Positions 36,119 through 43,074 of a DNA stretch of 64,000 nucleotides are shown here, piece after piece. Position 1 is the first letter of the stretch; each line of letters begins with the position of its first letter. The position numbers and the translations under genes are program-made. The DNA is from Poriferisodalis sp965214215 (GTDB taxonomy: Bacteria > Actinomycetota > Acidimicrobiia > Acidimicrobiales > Poriferisodalaceae). The stretch spans positions 2,728,001-2,792,000 of the forward strand of contig NZ_CBDCBD010000003.1 in the NCBI RefSeq assembly GCF_965214215.1, written 5' to 3'. The notes beneath the pieces were generated by a model that had not been told where the DNA came from, ran no database searches, and saw nothing but the letters and a program-made list of their open reading frames with translations.

Positions 36119-37347
36119 CAGCCCGCTGCGTACCGCGGTGGTACCGACATGTCCAGCTCAGCCGCCACAAGACCATCTGGATCATGGGCGCCGAGGCCGT
36201 TGCATCGTGCCTCGGCGACAAGTTCGTCTCGACCCAGCCGGCGCGCCGCCCACACTGCGTGCCCGGCAACGACGTCGCACGACGATGCGAGCGATCGCCG
36301 TAACACCTCATCGACGGCGGCAACTCCGGGATCGCCGACATTGCCGAGCACGACGAGGGCGTTGCGTCGCAGATACGACGGTTGCCGGCGAGGCACATAC
36401 CAGTGCCCGAATGCCGTCATGAGCTCGTCGTCGGTCATCTGCAGCAGCTCCACGACATCGACGGCGTCGCTGCGCGTGGCGCTGTCGCCACTGCGGCCGA
36501 GCTGGACCGGTTGGCTGCGCTGAAGCGCTGGGGTGAGCTGAACCCCTGGGGTGGAAGGTGGTGGAGCCGTCGCATCCTCGTTGAAGGGGCACACGGTCTG
36601 GCAGTCGTCGCAGCCATAGAGGCGATTGCCGAGGGCGACACGGTGCTCAGGCGGGAAGGCACCCGGCGCCTGGACGAGCCAGGCCAAGCACCGGTTGGCA
36701 TCAAGCACGCCCGCTGTGTCGAGGGCCCCGGTGGGGCAGGCCGTCTGGCAGCGGCGGCAGTTGCCACAGCCGTCGGATTGCACTTCGCCGATCGCCGGCA
36801 GCTCTGCGGTCGTGACCACCGAACCCAGCACGGTCCACGAGCCGAGCTCTCGCGACAGCAGCATTGTGTTGTGACCCAGCCATCCCAGCCCGGCACGGGC
36901 CGCAGCGGCACGATCGACCAAGCGATTGTCATCACAGACCGCGACTGCGGCGAAGCCACTGCGCTGCAAGACCTCACAGATTCGATCGAGTCCTGCTCGC
37001 AGAGCCCCGTAGGCATCGGTTGCCACGTACGCCGCCACGGCACCGTCTCGATCGCTCCGGTCGGCCGGACGTTTGGGCGGTGCGAGCGAGTCCGGCGGAT
37101 CGTAGGTGCGGGCGCACACCACGATGCTGCGTGCCCCCTCGAGGATGTTCCCGGGTGTAGTGGAGCGCTCGGGCCGCCCATAGGTGAACCACATGCCCGC
37201 GTGCAAGCCAGCCCCTTTGCGTTCGTCGATCACTTGGCGCGCTTCGATGAACGGTGCCGTGTCGGTCACACCCACGGCATCAAGGCCAGCAGCGGCTGCA
37301 ACGTGCCGAACCTGTTCGAGCAGCGAACGATCTGCGCCTGGCGCCAT
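36118..37347 (-). CDS. queG: Epoxyqueuosine reductase QueG
   Basis: Cobalamin- and iron-sulfur-dependent enzyme for the last step of queuosine synthesis in tRNA. The 409 residues show the N-terminal DUF1730 region, RLVDRAAAARAGLGWLGHN with the catalytic Asp, and two 4Fe-4S clusters (CGNCRRCQTACPTGAL and CDDCQTVCPFN). A C-terminal HEAT-like extension contains LRRNALVVLGNVGDP. No other queuosine genes are in the window. It is divergent from the Ser/Thr kinase gene across an 84-bp gap. Confidence 0.93.
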   Translation of the reverse strand: MAPGADRSLLEQVRHVAAAAGLDAVGVTDTAPFIEARQVIDERKGAGLHAGMWFTYGRPERSTTPGNILEGARSIVVCARTYDPPDSLAPPKRPADRSDRDGAVAAYVATDAYGALRAGLDRICEVLQRSGFAAVAVCDDNRLVDRAAAARAGLGWLGHNTMLLSRELGSWTVLGSVVTTAELPAIGEVQSDGCGNCRRCQTACPTGALDTAGVLDANRCLAWLVQAPGAFPPEHRVALGNRLYGCDDCQTVCPFNEDATAPPPSTPGVQLTPALQRSQPVQLGRSGDSATRSDAVDVVELLQMTDDELMTAFGHWYVPRRQPSYLRRNALVVLGNVGDPGVAAVDEVLRRSLASSCDVVAGHAVWAARRLGRDELVAEARCNGLGAHDPDGLVAAELDMSVPPRYAAG

Positions 37348-37431
37348 CGCCCAAGTGTGCCGTGACGGTGAGGCTCACTCGTACGTGCTTCGTTTTATGC
37401 TGGGAGCGGCGCTCAAGCTGCGGCCGGTGCG

Positions 37432-38322
37432 ATGTACGAAGACCAAATTGACGTCTGGGTAGGCCGCCAATACGGCCCGTACAAGATCACCGGAGTGCTC
37501 GGACGCGGCACCGTTGCGCACTGCTACCGGGCAACCACGCTGCGAGGCGACGAGGTCGGACTCAAGGTGTTGACGCCATTCGCGGAGGCACGGGCGGAGA
37601 TCCGCTCGCTCTTTGAGCAGGAGTATGAGCTGATGGCCCGCCTGGACCATCCGAATGTCCTCGCTGTCCTCGGCGCCGGTGTCATCGGCGGTGCCCACTT
37701 CATGGAGATGGAGATCGTGGAAGGCGAGACCCTCGCCGAACGGTGCGGCAGCCGCCACCCCCCGACACTCGCGCAGAGCATTGCCGTTGTCCAACAGATG
37801 TGCGCAGCGCTCGACCACGTCCACGAGCACCGGATCGTTCATCGCGACGTCAAGCCCTCGAACATCATGCTCGACGCCCAACCGGACAGCAGCAGCCGGG
37901 CCGTGCTCTTCGATTTCGGTCTGGCACACGACGTGGACGGACCCCCATCGCCACCGGGCCGGGTCTACGGGTCGCCCATGTACCTCTCCCCCGAGCAGGC
38001 GCTGGCGCAGCCGGTGGATGCTCGCACCGATATATACGGGCTGGGGGCGACGCTGTATGTGCTCGCCGTGGGCTCAGCGCCCTTCTACGGGGAACGCAAC
38101 GACCTGCTGCACGCACATGTGCGCACTCCGCCGCCCGACCCTGCCGAGCGGGGCGTAACTGCCGAACTCTCCGAGATCATCCTGACGGCTATGGCAAAGT
38201 CGCCCGATGACCGCTTCTCCAGCGGTGCCGACCTTGCGGCCGCCCTGGCCGCAGTGGAAATACCCGCCCAAGAAAGCGAACGCCGCCGAGGCCTCCTGCG
38301 CCGGCTGACAAGCCGGGCATAG
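37432..38322 (+). CDS. Soluble serine/threonine protein kinase (Hanks type)
   Basis: A 296-residue kinase domain with no membrane segment or sensor. Glycine loop LGRGTVAHCY, catalytic Lys45 in VGLKVL, HRDVKPSN (137-144), DFG (161-163), YGSPMYLSPEQ as APE loop, and the invariant DIYGLG are all intact, so it should be active. It ends after a short basic tail (RRRGLLRRLTSRA), which could bind membranes or nucleic acid. It has no cotranscribed phosphatase. The last 24 bases are duplicated just downstream. Confidence 0.93.
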   Translation: MYEDQIDVWVGRQYGPYKITGVLGRGTVAHCYRATTLRGDEVGLKVLTPFAEARAEIRSLFEQEYELMARLDHPNVLAVLGAGVIGGAHFMEMEIVEGETLAERCGSRHPPTLAQSIAVVQQMCAALDHVHEHRIVHRDVKPSNIMLDAQPDSSSRAVLFDFGLAHDVDGPPSPPGRVYGSPMYLSPEQALAQPVDARTDIYGLGATLYVLAVGSAPFYGERNDLLHAHVRTPPPDPAERGVTAELSEIILTAMAKSPDDRFSSGADLAAALAAVEIPAQESERRRGLLRRLTSRA

Positions 38323-38352
38323 AACACAGCGCCGGCTGACAAGCCGGGCATA
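38298..38352. repeat. Tandem duplication of the kinase 3' end; possible hairpin terminators
   Basis: A 24-bp segment at 38298-38321 recurs at 38329-38352 (period 31). Each copy contains GCCGGC, a six-base loop and GCCGGG, able to fold into a 5-6 bp GC hairpin. The first copy covers the kinase stop. The pair lies between convergent genes and may act as a terminator in both directions; there is no T-run. Confidence 0.6.
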
Positions 38353-38356
38353 AGAC

Positions 38357-38593
38357 TCAGGTGACGCCGTGGCGGTAGCGCTCGACGACTTCGGCTTCGT
38401 CGACCCCGTACACCAGGGCCGTCTCGTCAGGGCCATCGTCGAAGGCGATGATCGCCATCACGCGCCGATCGCCCGGTCGAACCCCGACGACCGTGCCTGT
38501 AGTGCCCACGAGCGAGGTGCGGCGCTCGTCGGACGTGCTTTCTAGGCGGATGATGTCCCCGACGCCGAACGGCAAGGAGAGGCCGACAACCAC
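38357..38593 (-). CDS. Small hypothetical protein
   Basis: I do not recognise this protein. With a GTG start at 38593, one base downstream of the trpD stop, it has 78 residues: a hydrophobic N-terminus, then VGDIIRLESTSDERRTSLVGTTGTVVGV, which looks like a KOW/SH3-like beta strand pattern, an acidic loop FDDGPDETALVYGV and DEAEVVERYRHG. It is likely the third gene of the whiB-trpD unit. An upstream in-frame extension into trpD is improbable. Confidence 0.5.
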   Translation of the reverse strand: MVVGLSLPFGVGDIIRLESTSDERRTSLVGTTGTVVGVRPGDRRVMAIIAFDDGPDETALVYGVDEAEVVERYRHGVT

Positions 38594-38594
38594 G

Positions 38595-39683
38595 TCAACT
38601 GCTGCTTGTGGCCAGTTCGTTTGTGAGGTTGACAGCCGCTTGGAGCTTTGCCGCGGCGCGCCCGTCGGCCACGGCGTCACGCGCCATCTCAAAACCTTCG
38701 GCGAAGTCCGCTGCCAGGCCTGCTACCACCAATCCTGCGCCAGCGTTGAGCTGCACGATCTCAGCCTTGGGTCCTGTCTCGTTTCCGGCAACGATTGCTC
38801 GGAAGATGTCTGCATTGTCTTGGGGGCTTCCACCCCACAGCTCTGCTCGATTGACACGTTTCAGCCCGATGGATGTGGGATCGAACTGGAACTCGTTCAC
38901 AATCTCGCCGTCCCGCACTTCGTAGATGCGCGTGAGGTCGGTGAGGCTGATCTCGTCCAGCCGATCAGCACCATGGACCACGAGCGACCGTTCCGATCCG
39001 CGGGCCGCGAGAACTCCCGCCACCCGTGGAGCCATGACGGGGTCGCTCACGCCGAGCACCTGTCGCCTCACGCGCGCGGGGTTCGACAGCGGACCGAGGT
39101 AGTTGAACGTGGTGGGCACGCCGAGCTCGCTGCGCACGGGTCCTGCGAATCGCATCGCCGGATGGAATTTCTTGGCGAAGGCGAGACCCAGGCCGATTTC
39201 CGCGATACACCGCTCGACGGACGGCCCGTCGAGATCGATCGCCAGGCCCAATGCGGAGAGGGTGTCGAACGAGCCTGACGACGAAGTTGCCGCGACGGAT
39301 CCGTGCTTGCAGATCACAGCGCCCGCGGCGGCAGCCACGAACGCTGCCATGGTCGAAACGCTGAGCGCGTGACGCTGCCGAACCGGCGCCCCGCCGCTGC
39401 CGACGATGTCGATCGCCCCATCGGGAGCGGTTAACGGGACCGCTGCGTCGTGCATGGCGTCTACGAGCCCGGTGAGCTCGGGAACAGAGCCGCCCTTCAT
39501 TCCCAGGGCGATGATGAATCCGGCAAGCTGGGCGTCGGTGGCACGCTCGCCCAAGATGCTGCCCAGTGCGGCACGCGCAACTTCGGGGCTGAGGTCGATG
39601 CCCGCCACCAAGTCCGTGAGCACAGCCTTCCAGCCGCCGTAATGCTCGAGCGGATGAACCTCGTCGGGAATTGGGCTGCCCAT
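38595..39683 (-). CDS. trpD: TrpD-family phosphoribosyltransferase (anthranilate PRTase-like)
   Basis: A 362-residue member of the anthranilate phosphoribosyltransferase / nucleoside phosphorylase family, which makes phosphoribosyl-anthranilate in tryptophan synthesis. Supporting stretches: GFIIALGMKGGSVPEL, VSTMAAFVAAAAGAVICKHGS, FAKKFHPAMRFAGPVR and TTFNYLGPLSNP. Two active-site motifs are off consensus: the PRPP-binding GTGGD reads GSGGA with three extra residues after it, and KHGN reads KHGS. So the substrate is open. The ATG at 39683 overlaps the whiB stop by one base (TGATG). No other trp genes are near. Confidence 0.78.
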   Translation of the reverse strand: MGSPIPDEVHPLEHYGGWKAVLTDLVAGIDLSPEVARAALGSILGERATDAQLAGFIIALGMKGGSVPELTGLVDAMHDAAVPLTAPDGAIDIVGSGGAPVRQRHALSVSTMAAFVAAAAGAVICKHGSVAATSSSGSFDTLSALGLAIDLDGPSVERCIAEIGLGLAFAKKFHPAMRFAGPVRSELGVPTTFNYLGPLSNPARVRRQVLGVSDPVMAPRVAGVLAARGSERSLVVHGADRLDEISLTDLTRIYEVRDGEIVNEFQFDPTSIGLKRVNRAELWGGSPQDNADIFRAIVAGNETGPKAEIVQLNAGAGLVVAGLAADFAEGFEMARDAVADGRAAAKLQAAVNLTNELATSSS

Positions 39684-40081
39684 CAGTTCGTGCTGGCAGC
39701 CGCCTGCGCGTTGCGCTCGCGCGCTGCAGCGCGGCGCCGTCGCCGAATGATGCGAACACGCTCGGCGGCGGTCTGCCCGCCCCAGACGCCTTCCTTTTCC
39801 CGGACTGCAATCGCGTATTCCAGGCATTCGCCGGACACCGCACACGCTCCGCACACGGCCTTCGCCTCGAAGGCCGCATCGTCATCGTCCGCTGCGTCGC
39901 TCTCGGGCGGGTAGAAGATCTCGGCCTCGAGACCCCGGCAGGCCGCGTGACGTTGCCAGGCGAGCAGGTCAGTAGTGAGACCTCCGTGTTGGTCCACAAC
40001 CATCCGGATGGGGTCCGCGCTTGCCGGTCGCGTCCTCGCGGAGTGCGTGGAGGTGCGGGGTGTTGCAGTGACAGTAAGCAT
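39683..40081 (-). CDS. WhiB-family iron-sulfur transcription factor
   Basis: A 132-residue actinobacteria-specific regulator. The four cluster cysteines are in WQRHAACRG and VCGACAVSGEC (CxxC then Cx5C spacing), followed by the GVWGG turn and a strongly basic C-terminal DNA-contact helix (RIIRRRRRAAARERN). Members control division, sporulation and redox responses; the subtype is not clear. The ATG at 40081 sits about 10 bases after a good -10 element, so the mRNA is probably leaderless. trpD overlaps its stop codon. Confidence 0.92.
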   Translation of the reverse strand: MLTVTATPRTSTHSARTRPASADPIRMVVDQHGGLTTDLLAWQRHAACRGLEAEIFYPPESDAADDDDAAFEAKAVCGACAVSGECLEYAIAVREKEGVWGGQTAAERVRIIRRRRRAAARERNAQAAASTN

Positions 40082-40090
40082 CTATCGCGC

Positions 40091-40119
40091 AATCTTGCCG
40101 ATGCATTGCCGCTTGTCAA
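40091..40119 (-). promoter_or_regulatory. SigA-type promoter of whiB, likely leaderless
   Basis: On the minus strand TTGACA (40119-40114) and AAGATT (40096-40091) are separated by 17 bases. The predicted start of transcription falls at about 40084-40081, on or just before the whiB ATG. The -35 is a perfect match; the -10 matches three of six consensus positions. Confidence 0.5.
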
Positions 40120-40149
40120 GACCTTATTGAGCGTTCAGTATGGCGTGAC

Positions 40150-40596
40150 ATGCGCAGCCTGTTGCAGATATTCGGTCGCAGCGTCGAGCGGCGAGCAGTC
40201 GTCGCAGGCGCTGCGGTGTCCACCGGGACTGCCCTGGTGGCCGGTGTCGCGGCCGGGAGCTTGGTCGCGGAGCGGACAACAGCGGCGTACGCCGTGAACG
40301 GCTTGCTCCTTTTGGGAATGATCGCCGGAGGAGCGGTGGCCGCGGCCAGGGCGAGCGAGCATCATCTGCTGTCGTCGGTGCTGAGCTCGGGTCCCGTCAT
40401 GGCGCTTGCCGTGGTGGTGCAGATCATTCGCCGATTCGGCTCCGGCGAAGCGGTCGCGGCGCTGGGCCTTCCCCTGGTGATGCTGCTGGCGGCATCGCTG
40501 GCAACGCTGGGTGGCGTGCTGGCAGGCATGGCGCGGCAACGTCGGCGCTCGCTGCTGGATCCCCACCCCGAGCCGCGTCGCAGGCGCCGGCACTGA
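40150..40596 (+). CDS. Hypothetical four-helix membrane protein
   Basis: A 148-residue protein with a basic N-terminus and four predicted membrane helices (about 17-38, 47-67, 78-95 and 104-127), then a very basic tail ending in arginines and histidine. I recognise no family with certainty. It is divergent from whiB across 68 bp and lies 37 bp upstream of rnpB on the same strand. Confidence 0.55.
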   Translation: MRSLLQIFGRSVERRAVVAGAAVSTGTALVAGVAAGSLVAERTTAAYAVNGLLLLGMIAGGAVAAARASEHHLLSSVLSSGPVMALAVVVQIIRRFGSGEAVAALGLPLVMLLAASLATLGGVLAGMARQRRRSLLDPHPEPRRRRRH

Positions 40597-40633
40597 TCGA
40601 AGGTCCGGTTGGCGGAACTAGCCTGATTGCCTG

Positions 40634-41023
<390 letters not shown>

Positions 41024-41068
41024 CTTCCCGCTCCCGAGGGTGACCCCGTGCGAGCCCGCGGCGGAGCT

Positions 41069-41665
41069 TCAACTGCTGAGGTGGGACGTGTCGTTGAACG
41101 TGCTGAGTCGGGGCACGCCGGCCCGGATTTGGATGTGCGCGATCTGGGCTTGGGAGACGTGGATCCGCCAGGAGATCTCGTCTTCGGTGCCGAGCACCCA
41201 TCGCACCGCCGACTTGATCGGCGACACATGTGTGAACACCGCGATGTTCCGAGATGCGGCTTCCTCGGCCAGATCATTGCAGGTGGCCTCGACACGTTGG
41301 TTGAGCTCCACCAAAGACTCGCCGCCTGGCAGCGCGAATCCGGGGTCAGACTGCCATTGCTCCCACATGTCGGGGCGAACCTCGGAGATCGGCACTCCGT
41401 CCCACTCGCCGTAGTCCAGCTCCGCCCAGCGTTCGTCGATGGTCATCTCGATGCCGAGCAGATGGCGGGTGGCGTCTGCGGTCTGGTGAGCCCGCTTCAG
41501 CGGTGAGGACACGATCCTGTCCGGTCGGTGATCGCCGAGCGCCAGCGCAGCAGCTATCTGGCTCGCCTGCTGAATCCCGACATCGTCGAGTTCGTTGTCG
41601 ACCCGACCCTGCAGAAGACCTGCCGCGTTGGCACTCGTGCGCCCGTGGCGCACGAGGATCAGCAT
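41069..41665 (-). CDS. Histidine phosphatase family protein (phosphoglycerate mutase-like)
   Basis: A 198-residue enzyme of the histidine phosphatase superfamily. LVRHGRTSANAAG carries the phospho-accepting His and Arg, SSPLKRAHQTA the second Arg, ELDYGEWDG the acid, and VFTHVSPIKSAV the second catalytic His. The start is ATG 41665 (MLILVRHGR), as in the family. In mycobacteria a related phosphatase is fused to RNase HI and lies near a zf-RING_7 gene and rnpB; here the RNase H half is absent but the neighbourhood is alike. Its 5' end is duplicated out of frame just upstream. Confidence 0.9.
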   Translation of the reverse strand: MLILVRHGRTSANAAGLLQGRVDNELDDVGIQQASQIAAALALGDHRPDRIVSSPLKRAHQTADATRHLLGIEMTIDERWAELDYGEWDGVPISEVRPDMWEQWQSDPGFALPGGESLVELNQRVEATCNDLAEEAASRNIAVFTHVSPIKSAVRWVLGTEDEISWRIHVSQAQIAHIQIRAGVPRLSTFNDTSHLSS

Positions 41666-41690
41666 GGGCGCCCGTGGCGCACGAGGATCA
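41639..41690. repeat. Direct repeat, 23 bp perfect, period 29
   Basis: Copies at 41639-41661 and 41668-41690 are identical. They cover the codons for the LVRHGR motif of the histidine phosphatase. The 29-bp offset shifts the upstream copy out of frame. Confidence 0.95.
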
Positions 41691-41691
41691 T
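41659..41691 (-). other. Mini-ORF made by out-of-frame duplication of the phosphatase 5' end
   Basis: ATG at 41691 opens a ten-codon frame MILVRHGRPC ending at TGA 41661-41659. Its ATG overlaps the stop of the upstream membrane protein gene (TGATG), and its stop lies one base past the true phosphatase ATG (41665-41663), reading ATGCTGA. This arrangement would keep ribosomes flowing from one gene to the next. Expression is unproven. Confidence 0.4.
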
Positions 41692-42212
41692 CAGGCATTG
41701 CCTCCGCCGGCTCCACGCCGGTACTGCGGTCCAGAACGGTACGCCAAACGGCCGGTCCGCCAGAAGTCGGATCGAGCCGTCGGACTGTGCGCCATTGCGG
41801 ACGCGCGCCAGATCCACCAGCAGCCGGCGAGGCCTGCGAGTTCCATCGTGGCGATCAACCAGATTCCCCGAGCGGCCAGCGGGAATGTCGCATCGGCGGC
41901 ATCCCCGCCGAACGGCCACCAGAACAGTGTGGACTGCAGCCACGCGCCATCAAACAACTGATGCCAGAAGACGCCGATGGGAAGCGCCAGCCAGCGCCGA
42001 CGCGCCCGGCGCCGCCCTACCGTTACCAGCATCACCGCAATGAGCCCGCCCACAGGCAGCGCCAATGAGTGCATCACTGGCGCCCCCCCGCTCACCGCGT
42101 GCAGCACATCGGGCGCCAGCGCGCCCGCCACGATGAGGCGGTGATCGATCGCAGGATCTCCAAAGGTCCAGCGCATTGCGGCCAGTGACGTCGCCACGAA
42201 CCACAGCAGCAT
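41691..42212 (-). CDS. Conserved membrane protein, metal-dependent hydrolase-like (YdjM type)
   Basis: A 173-residue protein with about four membrane helices. FGDPAIDHRLIVAGALAPDVL, the central RRRWLALPIGVFWHQLFDGAW and FWWPF form a pattern I recognise from uncharacterised actinobacterial membrane proteins resembling the YdjM/LexA-regulated membrane hydrolases, with His and Asp residues that could bind metal (PDVLHAV, HQLFDGAW). The function is unknown. The stop overlaps the phosphatase mini-ORF start. Confidence 0.6.
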   Translation of the reverse strand: MLLWFVATSLAAMRWTFGDPAIDHRLIVAGALAPDVLHAVSGGAPVMHSLALPVGGLIAVMLVTVGRRRARRRWLALPIGVFWHQLFDGAWLQSTLFWWPFGGDAADATFPLAARGIWLIATMELAGLAGCWWIWRASAMAHSPTARSDFWRTGRLAYRSGPQYRRGAGGGNA

Positions 42213-42254
42213 CAGGTTGGTCTCTCGCAGCCCTGATTCGGCTCAGCCACTCGC

Positions 42255-43040
42255 TCAGCGGACCAGCAGCGCACCGCACTGGGGGCACTCGGCCAGCTCG
42301 TCTGGCCCGAGGTGCACGATGCGCTCGTAGTCGACCGATGGAACCTCGAGGTGGCATGCGCTGCAGGTGGTGCCGACAAGCCGCCCGAGGACGGGTGCGC
42401 CACGGGCGGCGGTTCGGCGTTCTTCGTAGAGGGCGACCAGGGACGGATCGGCCGAGGCCACCAGCGCTTCGCGCGCGCTGGACACCTCGCTGCGCTCACT
42501 GCTGGCCTGGTGTTCGGCGGCGGCAATCGCGCCATCGACGGCATCCATGCGTTCACGAGCCTCAGCCTGACGCGCTGCGAGACCGGCGCGGGTGTCGTTC
42601 AGCGGCTCGAGTTCCTCCATCAGCTCGAGGATGTGATCTTCGATTTCGGTTTGGCGTCGAGCCAGCGACGCTGCTTCCGCGGTGAGTGCTTCGGCTTCCT
42701 TGGGCGACGTCAGGTGACTCTCGTACAGTCGCTCGGAGTTGTGTGCACGCTTGGCCTCGATGCGCGCAACCTCATCTTCTCGTCCCCGCTGGCGGCGTTC
42801 CAGATCGGCGATCTGCGTATCCAGCACCCTCGCCTCGCCGGCGAGCGCGCGCATCGCTTTCTCGATGCCGGCACGGATCTCGCGTTCGGGCAGATGCGCG
42901 ACGTGGTGAGTGATCTGATCGAGCCGCACGTCAAGGTCGCCAATCTGGGCAAGAACCTCTAGCGGGCCCGGAGGCGAGGCCTCCGCAGCCCGGTCCGCGG
43001 CGGGCTCGGCGGGGCCGGGTCCACAAGCTGGGGGCGTCAT
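42255..43040 (-). CDS. C4-type zinc-ribbon, coiled-coil protein (zf-RING_7 family)
   Basis: A 261-residue protein: a proline/alanine-rich start, a long antiparallel coiled coil (about residues 25-200, rich in Ala, Glu and Arg), and a C-terminal zinc ribbon TCSACHLEV ... CPQCGALLVR with four Cys. This is the conserved protein family represented by mycobacterial Rv2229c, proposed to bind nucleic acid. The ATG at 43040 is chosen because the upstream frame is only proline-rich antisense sequence. Its position near a histidine phosphatase and rnpB matches the mycobacterial layout. Confidence 0.85.
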   Translation of the reverse strand: MTPPACGPGPAEPAADRAAEASPPGPLEVLAQIGDLDVRLDQITHHVAHLPEREIRAGIEKAMRALAGEARVLDTQIADLERRQRGREDEVARIEAKRAHNSERLYESHLTSPKEAEALTAEAASLARRQTEIEDHILELMEELEPLNDTRAGLAARQAEARERMDAVDGAIAAAEHQASSERSEVSSAREALVASADPSLVALYEERRTAARGAPVLGRLVGTTCSACHLEVPSVDYERIVHLGPDELAECPQCGALLVR

Positions 43041-43074
43041 CGCTGTTGGGCAGTCAGGTGAAGGTGCATCGAGC

